Made by a program: the position numbers and the translations under genes
In this document: piece after piece, positions 1 to 5,527 of the stretch
Layout: the number at the start of each line of letters is the position of its first letter
How positions within the stretch are numbered: position 1 is the stretch's first letter
Source: Candidatus Terraquivivens yellowstonensis
GTDB taxonomy: Archaea > Thermoproteota > Nitrososphaeria_A > Caldarchaeales > Wolframiiraptoraceae
Assembly: GCA_023539445.1 (NCBI GenBank)
Contig: JAKCEW010000020.1
Coordinates: 1-8,857 of the forward strand
Direction of reading: 5' to 3'
DNA: 8,857 bases
The notes under the pieces: model-generated
Told to the model about the DNA's origin: nothing
The model's database searches: none
Seen by the model: the letters and a program-made list of their open reading frames with translations, nothing else

Positions 1-416
1 TACAGGCCGTTAAATAATCCCTTCAAGTGCGCATAAGTGAATATTGCAGCCCTTTCGTTGGATATACAGAGTTCTTCGTAATCTTGTGAGAGAGCTGCTG
101 AGCCTATGGAATCTACATTAAACTCGTTATAATCAACGTAGTAAACTTCATCCATGCTTTTAAACTCGTTTATCAGGTTCATAAGTTCTTGAGTTTGGAC
201 ATCTGTAACGTCCAAATAAACTACGCAAAATATGCCTCCGCTTTCTTCTGGTATGGCGTTTGTTATACAACCGACCACGTTGATATTTCTGAGATATATG
301 CTGCTGAAAATTTTGGCAAGCGTACCCGGGACGTCCTTCAGGACGAGGTTGAGCGTTATTGTTCTTCTACCTTGCCTAAATATCAGCAAAGGCAAGCACA
401 AACGTTTGCTCAACAC
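1..416 (-). CDS. ACT-domain protein, partial (C-terminus beyond window edge)
   Basis: Translating the minus strand from a GTG at 416-414 gives 138 residues with no stop before the left edge. Residues about 19-96 form an ACT domain: a beta strand (TITLNLVLKD), the classic turn DVPGTLAKI at 28-36, a helix, then two further strands around 62-70 and 91-95. ACT domains bind small ligands, usually amino acids, and regulate an attached enzyme or DNA-binding domain. The attached part begins near residue 115 (ERAAIFTYAHLKGLF) and is too short to identify; a V4R-type ligand-binding domain is possible but is a guess. The start rests on an upstream in-frame TAA at 441-443; TTG at 413 is an alternative. 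It lies 20 nt after the stop of the DUF2110-like gene and has its own TATA-like box about 30 bp upstream, so it may be leaderless. Confidence 0.75.
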   Translation of the reverse strand, partial: MLSKRLCLPLLIFRQGRRTITLNLVLKDVPGTLAKIFSSIYLRNINVVGCITNAIPEESGGIFCVVYLDVTDVQTQELMNLINEFKSMDEVYYVDYNEFNVDSIGSAALSQDYEELCISNERAAIFTYAHLKGLFNGL

Positions 417-436
417 GATCGTACAGAATGGTCTTG

Positions 437-1222
437 TTACTTATATAAGATTTTTGATAAATTTTCATGAGCAAAACTAAACTTTTGGTGGGCGGATGCG
501 AACATGCTTGCGGCATCCTCCCATCTCAGCACTTGTATAAGCGGTCTGGCCCCAATAGATTCCGCGATTTCGGATAGTAGTGCCCTTACGCTAGACGGCT
601 CAACGCCGAGCTTAACTAGAAAGGCATAGCTAAGGGGCGTGAGGACTTTCATTTCGACTACATTATCACTAATCCCCTTCGAAGCTATGAACTCATCAGC
701 CTCGATCGGTGTAAGGTCCAAGACCAGTACGATGTCTAACCCGCCTTTCAAAAAATCCATGAAAAAGTTAACAGAAAGGTCCGAAATAGTCCCCTTTGAT
801 GGAAGTATGCTTAAGGGTAGCCTCTCGACGATACCAAATGCTCTGGTAAATTCGCTCCGCCCTATCCCTTTCACCTTTAATCGTGCCATGAGCTCTTTGA
901 TGGCAATCGTTGTGGTTGACGTTCTGCCGTTTTCGTTTGGGTATATGACGCTTATCACCTTGGATGAATCAATTCCAGAAACCTTTGAGGTTCTTTCCTC
1001 CCCTTGTCCTACTGATACTGGATAGTAGCAAAGCTTGTTCAGTACGTTAAGCGTAAATTTCGCCCCCTCACCCTTAACTATAAACCATCCGTCATCGCTG
1101 AGCTCGACTGATGCTTGCACGTCGGCTTTCTCCAATAATACACGTAACCAAGAGTTCATGTCCGACAGAACCTTCGAGCTGTCCTTCCTCCAAGTCCTTT
1201 CTGCTATGGGCAGGGCAAACAT
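437..1222 (-). CDS. Conserved archaeal hypothetical protein, DUF2110-like
   Basis: This 261-residue soluble protein has no signal peptide, no membrane segment and only one cysteine (C65), so it is neither a metal ribbon nor a membrane protein. The best recognisable stretch is RAFGIVERLPLSIL at about 127-140, followed by an alternating hydrophobic/charged C-terminal half. From memory this central block and the overall layout resemble the archaeal DUF2110 family, which in haloarchaea sits beside tfe and trm56; both genes lie about 1.5 kb away here. Its function is unknown. The ATG at 1222 is chosen because the next in-frame upstream codons soon meet a stop. It is divergent from the amidase gene (85-bp spacer) and is followed 20 nt later by the ACT-domain gene. 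The reading frame is secure; the family assignment is an inference that a profile search should test. Confidence 0.7.
   Translation of the reverse strand: MFALPIAERTWRKDSSKVLSDMNSWLRVLLEKADVQASVELSDDGWFIVKGEGAKFTLNVLNKLCYYPVSVGQGEERTSKVSGIDSSKVISVIYPNENGRTSTTTIAIKELMARLKVKGIGRSEFTRAFGIVERLPLSILPSKGTISDLSVNFFMDFLKGGLDIVLVLDLTPIEADEFIASKGISDNVVEMKVLTPLSYAFLVKLGVEPSSVRALLSEIAESIGARPLIQVLRWEDAASMFASAHQKFSFAHENLSKILYK
440..449 (-). promoter_or_regulatory. TATA-box-like element for the ACT-domain gene
   Basis: The palindrome CTTATATAAG lies about 28 bp upstream of the GTG at 416. That is the distance expected between an archaeal TATA box and the start of a leaderless transcript. No Shine-Dalgarno-like sequence precedes the GTG. 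The element overlaps the stop codon end of the upstream DUF2110-like gene, so the ACT gene may be transcribed both alone and by read-through. Confidence 0.45.
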
Positions 1223-1266
1223 TCTAGGTGAATTAATCGGAGAACCTGCCGAAAAACTTTAGTAAG

Positions 1267-1276
1267 TTTTAAATAA
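1267..1276. promoter_or_regulatory. Shared TATA-like element in the divergent spacer
   Basis: The AT-rich element TTTTAAATAA contains the palindrome TTTAAA. On the plus strand it lies about 36 bp before the amidase TTG start (1308). On the minus strand it lies about 48 bp before the DUF2110-like ATG (1222). It is the only good TATA candidate in the 85-bp spacer, so it may serve both directions or mainly the amidase. Confidence 0.45.
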
Positions 1277-1307
1277 GTAATGCCGGCAATATCGTTAACG
1301 AGGATTC

Positions 1308-2618
1308 TTGCCCGAAAAAGTATTGGACGTCGTATTGAATGATAAGTTTACAGATGGAATTATAGGACCAAGCGTAAAGATGCTGGGCCCAGTTAAAAAT
1401 GGCGGTCTGATAATCTACATAACTGCACCAGGATGCTGGGGTCCGATGATCACGCCGACTATAAGAGGAGGCCACGAGGTCAACGTTCCTGTAGCGGTTG
1501 AGGATGCGAATATTGGCGATGCCGTGGCCATAAGTATTGAGTCCATAATCGTTAGGTCTAAAGCGACATCATCCGGAACAGACAGGCCAGTTGACAATGC
1601 CTACGTCGGGGACCCCTTCGTGGCAAAGAAGTGTCCTTACTGTGGTGAACCTTGGCCTAAGTCAAGGCTTGAGGGCATCGGTTTGGAGGCAATAAAGTGC
1701 GAGAAGTGCGGCTCACCATCGTCCCCCTTTAGGATGGTAAACGGTTACACGATCGTCTTTGACGAATGTAGACGTGTCGGTATTACTGTTAGTGAAGAGG
1801 TGGCAAGACGGCTTGCGGCCGATGGTTATGCCTGGATGGATATACCAAGAAACTCAAAACAATTCCCCGTGGTAATTGCGGCAAAAGCCGACTTGGTAGG
1901 TCTACCTACGAGGTTGAGACCATTCCTCGGACAGCTTGGAACTATGCCCAGCGTTGACATACCCGATTCCCACAACGCTGGAGACTTCGGTACTTTCCTC
2001 ATAGGCGCACCCCATAAGTACGCGATAACCGAACAGCAGTATAAGGAATGTATAACGGACGGTCATCTCGACGTAGACTCCGTGAGGGAAGGTGCAGTAC
2101 TCATCGCGCCAGTAAAGCTAGATGGTGCTGGCGTTTATGCTGGTGACGTTCATGCCCAGCAGGGAGACGGTGAGGTAGCCGGGCACACGACAGACGTCTC
2201 GGCCGAGGTTAAGGTGAGGGTTAACGTAATAAAGGGTCTTAACTTAAAAGGGCCGATTCTCTTCCCACCACCTGAAGATTTGCCACCTATGGCCAAACCA
2301 ATGCGTGCCGAGGAATGGACAATCATTAGGAGGCTGGCGAATGAGTATGGTTTAGAACCAGAACCATGGTTGCCAGTCCAAGTCATAGGAACGGGTCCGA
2401 ACATAAACAAAGCTGCTGAGATTGGTTTTTCGAGAGCCTCCGAGCTATTTGACATGCCCATACATGAAGTAAGAAACAGAGTGACAGTGGCTGGTGCCGT
2501 GGAAGTAGGTAGACTGCCGGGTGTAGTTCAGGTAACGTTGCCCGTGCCCGTGAAGAAGATGAAAGAGTTACAACTTTACGAGATAGCCAAAAGGTTGTAC
2601 GCGCCACCCTTTGATTAG
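1308..2618 (+). CDS. Acetamidase/formamidase family protein with inserted zinc ribbon
   Basis: At 436 residues this protein belongs to the FmdA/AmdA family of amidohydrolases, which release ammonia from formamide, acetamide or related small amides. Family landmarks are visible: GHEVNVPVAVEDANIGDAV near 55-73, SHNAGDFGT at 221-229 followed by GAVLIAPVKLDGAGVYAGD, and the hallmark GDVHAQQGDGEV at 279-290. A CPYC (109-112) ... CEKC (131-134) pair forms a likely zinc ribbon inserted in the N-terminal half, which I do not recall in the bacterial formamidases of about 400 residues. The start is TTG at 1308, supported by GAGG at 1300-1303. The ATG at 1280 is out of frame. No ammonium or amide transporter is adjacent, so the true substrate is open; family membership is secure. 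Confidence 0.88.
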   Translation: MPEKVLDVVLNDKFTDGIIGPSVKMLGPVKNGGLIIYITAPGCWGPMITPTIRGGHEVNVPVAVEDANIGDAVAISIESIIVRSKATSSGTDRPVDNAYVGDPFVAKKCPYCGEPWPKSRLEGIGLEAIKCEKCGSPSSPFRMVNGYTIVFDECRRVGITVSEEVARRLAADGYAWMDIPRNSKQFPVVIAAKADLVGLPTRLRPFLGQLGTMPSVDIPDSHNAGDFGTFLIGAPHKYAITEQQYKECITDGHLDVDSVREGAVLIAPVKLDGAGVYAGDVHAQQGDGEVAGHTTDVSAEVKVRVNVIKGLNLKGPILFPPPEDLPPMAKPMRAEEWTIIRRLANEYGLEPEPWLPVQVIGTGPNINKAAEIGFSRASELFDMPIHEVRNRVTVAGAVEVGRLPGVVQVTLPVPVKKMKELQLYEIAKRLYAPPFD

Positions 2619-2725
2619 AGGCCCACAAGCAACGTGGTAAACGTTCGTCATTCGTTGATTTAGTGTAAATTATCGGTACTGCACCAAGCATATTTCGTGC
2701 GCTACTCAGTACTCCCAACGATTGC

Positions 2726-2733
2726 TTTATATT
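2726..2733 (+). promoter_or_regulatory. TATA box for tfe (and probably trm56)
   Basis: TTTATATT lies about 32 bp before the GTG start of tfe, in the 143-bp spacer after the amidase gene. It predicts a transcript start around 2755, only a few bases ahead of the GTG, so the mRNA would be nearly leaderless. Confidence 0.5.
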
Positions 2734-2761
2734 TCCGCACACTACATATATCACTTGGAGG

Positions 2762-3277
2762 GTGCCGGACTTCCTACTAATAGTCGATGAAGATGCCGTT
2801 CTCGAAGTAATGAGGCTAGTCGGCGGCGAAGATGCGGTTAACATAGTAAAATTTCTAATGAAGAACCCATCCAAGAGCGACGAGGAGATAGCATCCGCTT
2901 TAGGGATGAATGTGAAGGATGTAAGAAGGATTCTCCATAAACTTATCGATTACTCGCTTCTTACGTACGATGTAGCAAAGGACAAGGACACGGGACACAG
3001 GATATTCAGATGGAGGGTTCAGCAGGACCAAGTCCTAGGTTACATAAAGACCCAAATTAGGAGGATGGTAGAAAGGCTTAAGGCTAAGCTAGAGTACGAG
3101 CAGAGCCACCAGTTCTACTATTGTGGTACGAAAGGTTGCAGGAAGTACACATTCGAGGAAGCCGTCGATAAGCTCTTCAGATGCCCGGTATGCGGCAACA
3201 TGTTGAACTACTATGACAACAGCAAGCTGATAGAGGCGCTTAAACAAAAGCTCCAGGTACTAGAAAAATCGATTTAA
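2762..3277 (+). CDS. tfe: Transcription initiation factor TFE, alpha subunit
   Basis: This 171-residue protein is the archaeal homologue of the TFIIE alpha N-terminal half. It helps RNA polymerase with TBP and TFB open promoter DNA. Residues about 12-85 form the extended winged helix (GGEDAVNIVKFLMKN, then SDEEIASALGMNVKDVRRIL and a wing ending in RWR). Residues about 95-115 form a charged helical linker, and 118-150 a zinc ribbon with C121, C126, C141 and C144. The first cysteine pair is spaced C-x4-C rather than the usual C-x2-C. The length is normal for the family. The start is GTG at 2762; GGAGG directly abuts it, too close to act as a normal ribosome-binding site, but no other in-frame start fits. 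trm56 follows within about 25 nt. Confidence 0.93.
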   Translation: MPDFLLIVDEDAVLEVMRLVGGEDAVNIVKFLMKNPSKSDEEIASALGMNVKDVRRILHKLIDYSLLTYDVAKDKDTGHRIFRWRVQQDQVLGYIKTQIRRMVERLKAKLEYEQSHQFYYCGTKGCRKYTFEEAVDKLFRCPVCGNMLNYYDNSKLIEALKQKLQVLEKSI

Positions 3278-3302
3278 TCTGCCCCTTCTCTATATGGGTT
3301 GT

Positions 3303-3830
3303 ATGAAATTAGTCGTTCTTAGGCTGGGTCATAGAATACATAGGGACGAAAGGGTTACGACGCATGTCTGCCTGACCGCTAGGGCGTTTGGTTGCGATGG
3401 TGTAATCATCTCGGGACAGCCGGACGAGGGTGTGAAGAGGTCCGTGGAGGATGTGGTACAGAGGTTCGGTGGTAAATTCTTCGTCGAAATAAGGCGGGAT
3501 TGGAAGCGCGTCATAAAAGAATGGCTTGAACTTGGAGGAGAAGTGGTGCACCTGACAATGTACGGGCTTCAGTTGCCCGAAGTAATCGAAGAGATAAGGT
3601 CCTCAAACAGGGACAAGCTCATAATCGTAGGCTCTGAGAAGGTACCAGGCGAAGTTTACAGGATGGCAACTTGGAATGTTTCCGTGACGAACCAGCCAAT
3701 ATCTGAGGTTGCGGCGCTAGCAGTTTTTCTTGACTGGCTACAACAGCATCGCGAATTCTACATAGAGTTCGAGAATGCAAAGATTAAGGTAATTCCATCG
3801 GCAAGGGGAAAGAGGTTGGTCCGTTTGTAG
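3303..3830 (+). CDS. trm56: tRNA (cytidine(56)-2'-O)-methyltransferase Trm56
   Basis: This SPOUT-family enzyme methylates the 2'-OH of C56 in the T-loop of archaeal tRNAs using S-adenosylmethionine. From the ATG at 3303 it has 175 residues, the usual core length. Family signatures, in this numbering, are VVLRLGHR near the N-terminus with DERVTTHVCLTARAF after it, HLTMYG at 83-88, IVGSEKVP at 108-115, and NQPISEVAALAVFLD at 130-144, which lies in the knotted SAM-binding region. An in-frame ATG at 3294 would add MGC; the family normally begins just before VLRLGHR, so 3303 is preferred, though neither start has a clear ribosome-binding site. It directly follows tfe and is probably cotranscribed. 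The three tRNAs in this window all keep C56 in a TTC T-loop and are potential substrates. Confidence 0.93.
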   Translation: MKLVVLRLGHRIHRDERVTTHVCLTARAFGCDGVIISGQPDEGVKRSVEDVVQRFGGKFFVEIRRDWKRVIKEWLELGGEVVHLTMYGLQLPEVIEEIRSSNRDKLIIVGSEKVPGEVYRMATWNVSVTNQPISEVAALAVFLDWLQQHREFYIEFENAKIKVIPSARGKRLVRL

Positions 3831-3845
3831 GAGAGCTATTTCTAA

Positions 3846-3850
3846 TTTTT
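3846..3850 (+). terminator. Possible oligo-T terminator after trm56
   Basis: A T5 tract starts 15 nt past the trm56 stop, and a second T6 tract lies at 3897-3902. Archaeal termination commonly uses such T runs. No stable hairpin precedes them. The rest of the 188-bp spacer up to the tRNA shows no gene. Confidence 0.3.
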
Positions 3851-4007
3851 AGCCTTCATGTCGCGCAAAAATATTTACATTCTTTAAGAGATATAGTTTT
3901 TTGTGGACACTTTGTCGAATTCCATACGATTTCAGCTTTAATAAACTCTCCAAGCAGATGCGCATACTCCATCAATAAAGATGGAAAGGATGTTCCAAGA
4001 TTCGCTT

Positions 4008-4012
4008 AAAAA
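4008..4012 (-). terminator. Oligo-T terminator of tRNA-Val(GAC)
   Basis: On the minus strand a T5 run begins 6 nt after the tRNA discriminator base, a typical archaeal tRNA terminator. Confidence 0.45.
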
Positions 4013-4018
4013 TTTAGG

Positions 4019-4112
4019 TGGGCCGGCCCGGACTCGAACCGGGGATTTCCACCGCTTCCTGTAGCTGCAGTCTAAGTCAGGGTGGCGTCATACCAGGCTA
4101 GACCACCGGCCC
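4019..4112 (-). tRNA. tRNA-Val(GAC) with a 20-nt anticodon-loop intron
   Basis: The minus strand folds into a full cloverleaf. The acceptor GGGCCGG pairs with CCGGCCC, followed by discriminator A at 4019 and no encoded CCA. The D-arm is GTC...GAC, the anticodon stem CCACC/GGTGG, the variable region AAATC, and the T-arm CCCGG-TTCGAGT-CCGGG. The anticodon loop is 27 nt, 20 too long. Removing 4056-4075 leaves CTGACGC, with anticodon GAC (4076-4078) for valine. This placement is backed by the intronless tRNA-Val(UAC) at 8375-8447, which has the same acceptor stem, the same T8-G9-GTC D-arm start and also G at position 37. The splice site would lie between positions 36 and 37, one base off the canonical 37/38. 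Exact splice ends are inferred, and the GAA (Phe) reading was rejected. Confidence 0.85.
4056..4075 (-). other. tRNA-Val(GAC) intron
   Basis: This 20-nt insert in the anticodon loop can form a bulge-helix-bulge-like structure. CCTG before the insertion pairs with CAGG in the intron, an ACT bulge follows on the 5' side, a short TAG/CTA inner helix closes the loop, and an AA|G bulge lies on the 3' side. It is a relaxed form rather than the strict motif. Splicing would be by the archaeal tRNA endonuclease. Confidence 0.6.
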
Positions 4113-4138
4113 CAAGATTACTAAAACTTCGGACGGTT

Positions 4139-4148
4139 GATATATATC
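4139..4148 (-). promoter_or_regulatory. TATA box of tRNA-Val(GAC)
   Basis: The palindrome GATATATATC is centred about 31 bp upstream of the tRNA 5' end, preceded on the minus strand by a purine-rich AAGG stretch at the BRE position. This predicts a transcript start a few bases before the mature tRNA. Confidence 0.55.
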
Positions 4149-4215
4149 TATATCCTTAAAACAGACAGCTCCTTAGGTAGTCGACGTTTTTCTGCTTTAC
4201 GAACATTATTGATGG

Positions 4216-4404
4216 TTACATACGGTTCTCGTCAGTTTGTTGCACTCCGTACGTCTGGACCTCTTGCTCGTTGAACTTCTCCAGCAACCTCCTTACGGCA
4301 TCTTTAACGAACTCCGCCCTGCTGCTGTAACCTGCTTTGTACAACACCTTGTCTATCTGAAGCCCCATCTCCTCTGGAATCTTAACAGTCACGTAGCGAG
4401 TCAT
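4216..4404 (-). CDS. Ribbon-helix-helix (CopG/Arc type) DNA-binding protein
   Basis: This 62-residue protein has the typical MetJ/Arc/CopG layout: a DNA-contacting strand (RYVTVKIPEEM, residues 3-13), helix 1 (MGLQIDKVLYKAG, 13-25), the turn YSSRAEF, and helix 2 (EFVKDAVRRLLEKF, 31-44), followed by a polar tail of about 18 residues. Such proteins bind operators as dimers through the ribbon and commonly regulate their own or neighbouring genes; archaeal genomes carry many of unknown target. The ATG at 4404 fits the family, whose members start a few residues before the ribbon. No toxin gene lies beside it, so a toxin-antitoxin role is not supported. It is divergent from the SufR-like regulator across a 231-bp spacer that may hold its operator. 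Confidence 0.85.
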   Translation of the reverse strand: MTRYVTVKIPEEMGLQIDKVLYKAGYSSRAEFVKDAVRRLLEKFNEQEVQTYGVQQTDENRM

Positions 4405-4461
4405 GTGGCTTCATCTATGCTGATAGGAGCTGGTTGATAAACATAACTAGTTTTTTGTAAA

Positions 4462-4472
4462 TTTTTTATAAG
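4462..4472 (-). promoter_or_regulatory. TATA box of the ribbon-helix-helix gene
   Basis: CTTATAAAAAA on the minus strand lies about 60 bp before the ATG at 4404, predicting a start near 4440 and a leader of about 36 nt. Confidence 0.4.
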
Positions 4473-4529
4473 AAAGCAAAAGGGGCTGGCACATGACGCT
4501 GACTTTTGGATAAATTTTCGGATGTATAC

Positions 4530-4538
4530 TTTATATTA
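4530..4538 (+). promoter_or_regulatory. TATA box of the SufR-like regulator gene
   Basis: CTTTATATT lies about 100 bp before the ATG at 4636. It predicts a transcript start near 4560 and an unusually long leader of about 75 nt for this window, in which inverted repeats occur (4558-4593). Confidence 0.45.
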
Positions 4539-4635
4539 TGGCGCAAAAATCATAAAACGTGCATGTCGCAATGATTGCAAGGCCCTTCGCACGCTTTTGT
4601 GATATGCTAGGCTTTTCCTTTGGGGGTTTTGGTAC

Positions 4636-5433
4636 ATGGATGACTTCTTGATGATGCTGGATGGGGTTCTAATAGATGCAGGCAAGACATTATCCAACAA
4701 GTCAAGATACGACATACTGACGGCCCTCTCGAAAGGAAGGAGGACAATATTACAGATCGCGAAGGAAACTGGTCTAAGTCAGATGACTGTCCGTTTCCAC
4801 CTTAAGGCACTCATCGAGGCTGGCCTAGTGAAAAAAAGCAGTATGTGCAGGACTGGAGGGGCTGGAAGACCATGTGCTTTTTATGAGCTCTCTAGGTCCT
4901 TGACGATGATATCGTTCCCGCCTAGGCAGTACATGCTCCTTTCTTATGCTCTCTTGTCCGCTCTCAAAGAATCTTTGGGAGAATTACAAGCAAAAACCGT
5001 CCTATACGGGTTGGGTAAGAGACTAGGCCAGAGCCTTAGGGCGGAGATAGAAAGAGCCCTTGCGAACGATAACGAATATACCGTAGAAAGATTCACCCAT
5101 TACCTAATTGACGTATGCTTTAAAAAGATTGGGATAATTGCCGAAGCCGTCAGGAGCAGCGACAAGGAGTTGCTCATAAAGCTCTACAACTGCCCGTTCG
5201 AGGAAGTGGCACGAAGTTATGCCAGTCTGATCTGTGAAGGCTTTGGGAACGGCCTTTATGATGGCATATACACGAACTGCAAGGGCTTTGCATGGAAGAA
5301 AGCAAAGAGCGTTTCGAAGGGAGATGAGTATTGTGAACATGTGCTGTTCTTAACATTCGGGAATAACAAAAAGGAATTACGCGAAAACAATATAAATAAT
5401 CATAGAAGCATCAAAAATTTGATGCCCCGGTAG
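4636..5433 (+). CDS. ArsR-type winged-helix regulator with SufR-like cysteine domain
   Basis: This 265-residue protein is a predicted transcription regulator of the COG2345/SufR kind. Residues about 20-66 are a winged helix (SRYDILTALSKG, LQIAKETGLSQMTVRFHLKALIEAGLV), with the wing at 73-85 carrying GGAGRPCAFYEL. The C-terminal part (about 100-240) has C186 in YNCPFEEVA, C200, C215, and C233 in KGDEYC. These spacings (x13, x14, x17) resemble the cysteine array that holds an Fe-S cluster in SufR repressors, where loss of the cluster relieves repression. Redox or Fe-S sensing is therefore plausible but inferred; no suf genes lie in the window. The ATG follows GGGGG (4622-4626) and GGT. The last 25 residues are a low-complexity N/K-rich tail, and the stop TAG lies inside the tRNA-Phe gene. 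Confidence 0.88.
   Translation: MDDFLMMLDGVLIDAGKTLSNKSRYDILTALSKGRRTILQIAKETGLSQMTVRFHLKALIEAGLVKKSSMCRTGGAGRPCAFYELSRSLTMISFPPRQYMLLSYALLSALKESLGELQAKTVLYGLGKRLGQSLRAEIERALANDNEYTVERFTHYLIDVCFKKIGIIAEAVRSSDKELLIKLYNCPFEEVARSYASLICEGFGNGLYDGIYTNCKGFAWKKAKSVSKGDEYCEHVLFLTFGNNKKELRENNINNHRSIKNLMPR
5389..5398 (+). promoter_or_regulatory. TATA box of tRNA-Phe(GAA), inside the upstream coding region
   Basis: AATATAAATA is centred about 30 bp before the tRNA 5' end at 5424, matching archaeal promoter spacing. It overlaps the codons for the N-rich tail of the preceding regulator. Confidence 0.6.
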
Positions 5434-5519
5434 CGCAGATCGGGAGCGCGCCCGGCTGAAGACCGGGGTGTCGTGGGTTCAAGATCTCCTCAAAGGGGAT
5501 GGAAATCCCACCCGGGGCA
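5424..5519 (+). tRNA. tRNA-Phe(GAA) with a 22-nt T-loop intron
   Basis: The cloverleaf is clear: acceptor GCCCCGG with CCGGGGC and discriminator A at 5519 (no CCA encoded), D-arm GCGC-AGATCGGGA-GCGC, anticodon arm CCCGG-CTGAAGA-CCGGG with anticodon GAA, variable region GTGTC, and T-stem GTGGG/CCCAC. The anticodon loop is a normal 7 nt, but the T-loop (5478-5506) is 29 nt. Removing 22 nt restores TTCAAAT. The insert is therefore a non-canonical intron near tRNA position 58/59, not an anticodon-loop intron. The gene overlaps the last 10 bases of the regulator gene, whose TAG stop is tRNA bases 8-10, and ends 8 nt from the stop of the convergent membrane-protein gene. Confidence 0.93.
5483..5504 (+). 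other. T-loop intron of tRNA-Phe
   Basis: This is the 22-nt insert in the T-loop. TTC (5478-5480) pairs with GGA (5501-5503), flanked by a 3-nt bulge AAG (5481-5483) on the 5' side and AAT (5504-5506) on the 3' side. Inside, 5484-5489 pairs with 5495-5500 to close a 5-nt loop. That is a near-ideal bulge-helix-bulge for the tRNA-splicing endonuclease. Because of flanking A residues the ends may shift by one or two bases. Confidence 0.8.
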
Positions 5520-5527
5520 TCAAACTT

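Noticed and set aside
189-470. Plus-strand open frame of 93 residues
   Set aside because: It is antisense to the ACT-domain gene, whose minus-strand translation shows a clear conserved domain; the plus frame shows no recognisable motif.
2383-2874. Minus-strand frame of 163 residues
   Set aside because: It lies antisense to the amidase end and the tfe start, both of which have family-level support; low-complexity S/T/R-rich composition.
3831-4018. C/D box small RNA in the spacer after trm56
   Set aside because: I looked for paired RTGATGA and CTGA boxes with guide spacing on both strands and saw none convincing.
4019-4112. Reading this tRNA as tRNA-Phe (CT|intron|GAAGC)
   Set aside because: The acceptor and D-arm match the tRNA-Val(UAC) in the same window, not the tRNA-Phe at 5424; the GAC solution gives consistent valine identity.
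4216-4404. Ribbon-helix-helix protein as antitoxin of a toxin-antitoxin pair
   Set aside because: No small toxin gene lies next to it on either side; the downstream neighbour is a tRNA and the divergent neighbour is a transcription regulator.
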